Below, one piece after another: positions 57,567 to 61,502 of a stretch of DNA of 61,502 nt. The stretch covers positions 1-61,502 of the forward strand of contig JAFTRN010000009.1 in assembly GCA_017462265.1 (NCBI GenBank). The letters are read 5' to 3'. This stretch comes from Coprobacter sp. GTDB lineage: Bacteria > Bacteroidota > Bacteroidia > Bacteroidales > UBA11471. A program made the translations under genes and the position numbers. Numbering within the stretch: the stretch's first letter is position 1; every line of letters starts with the position of its first letter. The notes beneath the pieces were generated by a model. It saw only the letters and a list, made by a program, of their open reading frames with translations. It made no database searches and was not told where the DNA came from.

Positions 57567-59036
57567 ATGGACAATAAAGAATATTTGAGCGCGCAACGCG
57601 CCGAAAGCTGGCGCGAGGCCTTGCGAAAAGCGAAGCCCAACAAAGACCGTATAGGTATTACCCGGGTAAAAATGAACGAGCTTTCGCCTGCGCATCGCAT
57701 CACCTGCAACGAAGAAGTAAACCAAGGCCTCACCCGCGAGCAGGCTCTTGTAGAGGCCTCGCGTTGTCTCGACTGCCCCGAGCCATTGTGTATGACCGGC
57801 TGCCCCGTAGGCATCAACATACCCAAGTTTGTAAAAAACATCGAGCGCGGAGAGTTTATCGAGGCCGCCAAAACCCTGAAAGAAACCAGTGCACTCCCCG
57901 CCGTGTGTGGACGTGTGTGTCCGCAAGAGAAACAATGCGAGTCGAAATGTTTCTACTTACAAAAGCTCAAAAAAGAACCGGTTGCCATAGGCTATCTCGA
58001 GCGTTTCGCTGCCGACTACGAACGTGAAAGCGGTCAAATTTCCGTACCCGAAATATCCCATCGCAACGGTATAAAAATAGCCGTGGTTGGTTCGGGCCCT
58101 GCCGGCCTCTCCTTTGCCGGTGATATGATAAAGAAAGGCTATTCGGTCACTGTATTTGAAGCCCTGCACGAGATAGGCGGTGTATTGAAATATGGAATTC
58201 CCGAGTTTCGTCTGCCCAACAGCATCGTCGATGTAGAAATCGACAACCTGCGTAAAATGGGGGTAGAGTTTATCCCCGACTGCATCATAGGCAAAACACT
58301 CTCTTATGACGACCTGCACGAAATGGGCTTCAAAGGCATTTTCGTGGCAAGTGGCGCCGGACTGCCCCGTTTCATGAATATCCCGGGAGAGAACCTCATC
58401 GGCGTAATGTCGAGCAACGAATATCTCACCCGTGTAAACCTCATGCACGCTGCCGACAGCACCTACGACACCCCCGTATTCCCCGGTCGCAAGGTCGCTA
58501 TCATCGGAGGCGGAAACACAGCTATGGACTCGGTACGCACCGCACGACGCCTCGGAGCAGAAAGAGCCATTATCGTTTATCGCCGTAGCGAGGACGAAAT
58601 GCCGGCTCGCCTCGAAGAGGTAAAACACGCCAAGGAAGAGGGTATAGAGTTTATGACTCTACACAACCCCATCGAATACATCGGCGACGAGAAAGGTCGC
58701 GTGAAACTTATGCGATTGCAGAAAATGGAACTCGGCGAGCCCGACGCCTCGGGCCGTCGCAGCCCGGTAGCCATACCCGGCGCCATCGAGGAAATAGAGG
58801 TCGATATGGTCATCGTGAGTATCGGTGTATCACCCAACCCCCTTATTCCAAGCACATTCAAGGGCCTTACCGTGAGCAAGCATGGCACTATCGTAGTCGA
58901 TCAGGATTCCATGCAGAGCGACCTGCCCGACCTATATGCCGGTGGTGATATAGTGCGCGGTGGCGCTACCGTTATCCTCGCTATGGGTGACGGACGTCGC
59001 GCCGCAGCCGCCATGCACGAGCACCTCAGTCGATAA
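57567..59036 (+). CDS. NfnB-type subunit (GltD-like, NADPH-dependent)
   Basis: 489 aa. N-terminal [4Fe-4S] region: RCLDCPEPLCMTGCPVGINI and VCGRVCPQEKQCESKCF. Then FAD loop VVGSGPAGLSFAGDMI and NADPH loop IIGGGNTAMDSVRTARRLGA. The family is annotated as glutamate synthase small subunit, but no large subunit is here and the NfnA-type partner is adjacent, so electron-bifurcating NADH-ferredoxin:NADPH transhydrogenase fits better. The operon ends in a terminator. Confidence 0.88.
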   Translation: MDNKEYLSAQRAESWREALRKAKPNKDRIGITRVKMNELSPAHRITCNEEVNQGLTREQALVEASRCLDCPEPLCMTGCPVGINIPKFVKNIERGEFIEAAKTLKETSALPAVCGRVCPQEKQCESKCFYLQKLKKEPVAIGYLERFAADYERESGQISVPEISHRNGIKIAVVGSGPAGLSFAGDMIKKGYSVTVFEALHEIGGVLKYGIPEFRLPNSIVDVEIDNLRKMGVEFIPDCIIGKTLSYDDLHEMGFKGIFVASGAGLPRFMNIPGENLIGVMSSNEYLTRVNLMHAADSTYDTPVFPGRKVAIIGGGNTAMDSVRTARRLGAERAIIVYRRSEDEMPARLEEVKHAKEEGIEFMTLHNPIEYIGDEKGRVKLMRLQKMELGEPDASGRRSPVAIPGAIEEIEVDMVIVSIGVSPNPLIPSTFKGLTVSKHGTIVVDQDSMQSDLPDLYAGGDIVRGGATVILAMGDGRRAAAAMHEHLSR

Positions 59037-59057
59037 CGTCACCTATATATCTCTTAG

Positions 59058-59088
59058 AAGCCGCTTCACTCACGAGGCGGCTTTTTTT
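59058..59088 (+). terminator. Terminator of the Nfn-type operon
   Basis: AAGCCGCTTC (59058-59067) pairs with GAGGCGGCTT (59074-59083; one G-T), followed by a run of T. Confidence 0.88.
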
Positions 59089-59215
59089 ATTTCCCGATAT
59101 GCACTTTTGATAAATTTCACATAAAGGCCGTCGATATGCGCCCGATATTTGCACCGTGACTTACAATCTCGTATGTCGCAGAACAAACTTATTCTAACAA
59201 CTTAAAAAAATTATT

Positions 59216-60391
59216 ATGACAACAACTAAACAAACAAACACCTACCTCGCCAATAGCGAGGAATTGCGTTTCCACATCGTGCTAAACCCGGGAACAGAGT
59301 GTAATTTCTTGGCTGTACCGATAGATGGAAAAACCATTACCGCCTCTATCATCAACGTAATGTATGGCGATCCCTACATGATCGACCAAAATGGCACAAT
59401 GGGTAAAACTCTGAGTGTAAATGGTCGTATTAGTTTCAATACGCCCGAGAAATATCAAGAGTTCGACCTATCCATCAGTAATAAATCGGACCTGAAACAA
59501 TTTGCCACACCTACCATCAAAGGGTGGAATTTCTACACCGACAATCTGCATGGCTGTACCAATCTCGAATTACTGCATTTATGCTGTCGCGATATGGGCA
59601 ATTCTTCGGTATTGACCGAGATGACAAAATTGACAGAATTGATGATCAGCACATCGGAATTTACTTTCAATCCGACCGATTTACCGACAAAAGATGATAA
59701 CAACTCTTCCGTCAATGAATTGAAAAGGTTCTATGTCACCGCCGGCGATTATACCGATGATATGAAATTCAGCATCGATGGTTTCAGTGCAATAAGTGAA
59801 TATCTGACAAATCTTGAATTACGGGGGAACTATTATCATCAGCTAAAAGGCATTTCCGGTGATTTATCGGTATTTGCAGACAACAATGCACTTACAGGTC
59901 TTTTCAGAATAGATTATACCTCTATCGAGGGTGACGTCGCATCACTCGGAAACACGTCGATTACCAATTTCCAAGCTACGGATTGTTACCTCTATGGCGA
60001 CCTTACCGACCTACCGGGCACGTGCAACCGCTTTTTGTATTCAAACAACAAAGCCGATACCTATTTCTCGTGGAAAGCCTATGGCCGTTCATCAAAAAAA
60101 GTAGGAAATGCTGCACCCGCGCTTCTGAAAATAGATAACCCTATTCGCATTGTCGGTAGCGATATTTGTAATATGCTCGAAGATTTGTGTGTCTGTACAG
60201 GGGGTGACTCTCGGGCATACACCATCATCACCAATGACACGGATTCTTTGCTGGCGAAATATCGCGTCGGAAGCGATATATATGATACCCTAATCGCCCA
60301 AGGCGTTTCTTATCTGAAGATTAACGACAATGTATTTATCGAAAAGGGTGTAAAAATTGAAGCCTCGACTAACGAGACCGAGACCGCATAA
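59216..60391 (+). CDS. LRR-like protein without signal peptide, unknown function
   Basis: 391 aa, opening MTTTKQTNTYLANSEELRFH. No signal peptide or membrane segment. Beta-rich N-terminal part, then leucine-rich irregular repeats (LHGCTNLELLHLCCRDMGNS, LTEMTKLTELMISTSEFTFN). The plan recalls the secreted LRR protein at 1676, without its signal and sorting tail. No enzyme motif. A GATATTTG near 59144-59151 may be its -7 box. It is a single gene ending at a strong hairpin. Export by another route, or a phage- or island-derived origin, cannot be excluded. Confidence 0.7.
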   Translation: MTTTKQTNTYLANSEELRFHIVLNPGTECNFLAVPIDGKTITASIINVMYGDPYMIDQNGTMGKTLSVNGRISFNTPEKYQEFDLSISNKSDLKQFATPTIKGWNFYTDNLHGCTNLELLHLCCRDMGNSSVLTEMTKLTELMISTSEFTFNPTDLPTKDDNNSSVNELKRFYVTAGDYTDDMKFSIDGFSAISEYLTNLELRGNYYHQLKGISGDLSVFADNNALTGLFRIDYTSIEGDVASLGNTSITNFQATDCYLYGDLTDLPGTCNRFLYSNNKADTYFSWKAYGRSSKKVGNAAPALLKIDNPIRIVGSDICNMLEDLCVCTGGDSRAYTIITNDTDSLLAKYRVGSDIYDTLIAQGVSYLKINDNVFIEKGVKIEASTNETETA

Positions 60392-60400
60392 CATTACCAA

Positions 60401-60435
60401 ATAGCCCGACCTGCCGTATCCGCAGGTCGGGCTAT
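60401..60435. terminator. Bidirectional terminator, 14-bp perfect stem
   Basis: ATAGCCCGACCTGC (60401-60414) pairs with GCAGGTCGGGCTAT (60422-60435), loop of 7. It lies between two converging genes. Confidence 0.85.
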
Positions 60436-60442
60436 CTATTTC

Positions 60443-61502
60443 CTAATAATCCATGACGGGACGTATCAAATTTTGAGCTCTCACCGATCTTGAACGTATC
60501 TTACAATAATAATCTATTCGGTAATCATCTACTATGTATAAGAATCTGCCCTCGTCATCATACACAGGAAGTGGATATATCCATTCTTCTTTCTCTATTT
60601 GTATTGTATTGGCATCAAATTCACCAGAAATTAATGAGCCTGACCAATAATCTATATTATAACAAGGTAGAAATATTCTTGCTCCATTTGGCGCTATAAA
60701 ATTCCAACCTGTTCCTCTTCTATCTTCTGTACATTTCTCAAATAACTCATTTATCTCCTCGTAAGTGGGCATACGCCACTTACCGCCCCATTGCACCCGA
60801 GCCGCATCGTATTCCGTACCCGATATCTCCGTGGCGGGAAAATCAAACTCAGCTATAGATAGGTGGCCATCTCCATCTATATCACCTTTATAAAATGTAT
60901 AATTTTTAGGTTCATAATCCTCTTTCGTCTCCGTCTCGCCCCATGCATAGCAGTCGCCACGCTCCCCGGACGAAGCGGCTCCCAAGTTACGGTCGGCCCA
61001 CATCACGCTCAACCCCAAATCTACCGGCACGCCTCGTACTATGAACGTCTGTAACACCGGTATGCGACACTCGCTATCGCCACACGTCAATACAACAACC
61101 GCCTCGCGACTATCGTCGCCCGTGTTATTGGTTACGCTTATCGTAATTTTAGTACCATTGTTACCGCTCTTGGGTGCCACACTGCACCAGTCGGGTGTAT
61201 CACTCACTCGCCATGCGGCGTTACTGCTCACCGTGTAGGTAGCCGACGCATTCCTCGCGGCAAATTCCACTCTCTCCGTCTCAAGCAAAGAGATGTTATA
61301 AACAATACGTTTCTGCACGATGCGCACCGCTATACGTTCGTCACCGCTTGTCAGCGTCAGCGTGGTCTCCCTATCGGTCTCGCCGCTATGGGCCGAAACC
61401 TGCGCCGTCACTATGCTCGCATCGCTCTTATACTCTATCGACACACGGCACCAGTCGGTGGCACCCGATACCTGCCATATACGTCCGCCCGCAATGGGGA
61501 TT
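60443..61502 (-). CDS. BACON-FISUMP surface protein, 5' end beyond the window
   Basis: At least 353 codons; the frame is open to the right edge, so the start is missing and the internal GTG at 61444 is not a start. From the edge: a BACON domain (GRIWQVSGATDWCRVSIEYK), a second BACON domain (WRVSDTPDWCSVAPKSGNNG), then a FISUMP (Fib_succ_major) domain with GLSVMWADRNLGAASSGERG, CYAWGETETKEDYE and GGKWRMPTYEEINELFEKC. Likely a surface adhesin or glycan binder. GC-rich conserved blocks in the FISUMP part alternate with AT-rich stretches. Confidence 0.85.
   Translation of the reverse strand, partial: IPIAGGRIWQVSGATDWCRVSIEYKSDASIVTAQVSAHSGETDRETTLTLTSGDERIAVRIVQKRIVYNISLLETERVEFAARNASATYTVSSNAAWRVSDTPDWCSVAPKSGNNGTKITISVTNNTGDDSREAVVVLTCGDSECRIPVLQTFIVRGVPVDLGLSVMWADRNLGAASSGERGDCYAWGETETKEDYEPKNYTFYKGDIDGDGHLSIAEFDFPATEISGTEYDAARVQWGGKWRMPTYEEINELFEKCTEDRRGTGWNFIAPNGARIFLPCYNIDYWSGSLISGEFDANTIQIEKEEWIYPLPVYDDEGRFLYIVDDYRIDYYCKIRSRSVRAQNLIRPVMDY

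Noticed and set aside
57567..59036. Glutamate synthase small subunit
   Set aside because: No large subunit is nearby and the partner is NfnA-like; kept as an alternative only.
60443..61502. Diversity-generating retroelement acting on the FISUMP domain
   Set aside because: No reverse transcriptase, accessory gene or template repeat is visible in the window, so only the mosaic composition is reported.
61444..61502. GTG at 61444 as the start of the BACON-FISUMP gene
   Set aside because: The same frame stays open to the edge and encodes the conserved beginning of the BACON domain, so the true start lies outside.

Overview
The window is a stretch of a Bacteroidales chromosome. Three things point there: promoters fit the Bacteroidetes pattern (TAnnTTTG at -7, TTTG or TTG about 20 bp upstream), most genes lack a Shine-Dalgarno sequence, and the families present (SusC/SusD, BACON, FISUMP, GSCFA, a MurF-Alr fusion, type IX secretion tails, signal peptides ending in A|Q) are typical of the group. 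A Barnesiella-like member of Barnesiellaceae is my best guess, but the sequence alone does not prove the genus. No rRNA, CRISPR array, intact transposase gene or prophage was recognised.

Layout. 1-1660: intergenic repeats, initiator tRNA, a PorT-like type IX secretion protein and a 2[4Fe-4S] ferredoxin. 1676-15457: a secreted leucine-rich-repeat protein, divergent from a run of metzincin protease, SusC, SusD, a secreted protein with a type IX-like tail, and an M6 metalloprotease with BACON and adhesin domains. With two proteases and no carbohydrate-active enzyme, this looks like a protein or peptide acquisition locus. 15509-16112: a noncoding stretch with an inverted-repeat-bounded element, then tRNA-Leu. 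16211-22391 (minus): glyS, lemA, an FKBP lipoprotein, GSCFA and a murF-alr fusion as one tight operon. 22632-27163 (plus): parC, a DUF3316 protein and an S41 peptidase. 27581-28317: a translationally coupled TM2/DUF2752 pair.

28407-46399 (minus) is the whole str-S10-spc-alpha ribosomal supercluster, rpsL to rplQ, with fusA, secY, map, infA, rpmJ and rpoA and without tuf or adk. A consensus promoter precedes rpsL and a 14-bp perfect hairpin follows rplQ. Within it rplW, rpmD and rplF each carry a near-perfect Shine-Dalgarno with identical 7-nt spacing, unusual for this phylum.

46696-61502: RNase HII, a secreted protein of unknown function, a POT peptide transporter, SufE, an M28 glutaminyl-cyclase-like lipoprotein, a peptidase C26-M19 fusion, asd, a CPA2 antiporter, an NfnAB-type transhydrogenase pair, an LRR-like protein without signal peptide, and the 3' part of a BACON-FISUMP surface protein that runs off the right edge.

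Links between genes: exported precursors here mostly have Gln at +1, and the likely cyclase for that residue is in the window; three exported proteins have type IX-like tails and a PorT-like protein is present; peptides released by the surface proteases could feed SusCD, then the POT transporter and the dipeptidase fusion; the NfnAB pair needs a ferredoxin, and one is encoded at the left end. These links are inference from co-occurrence.
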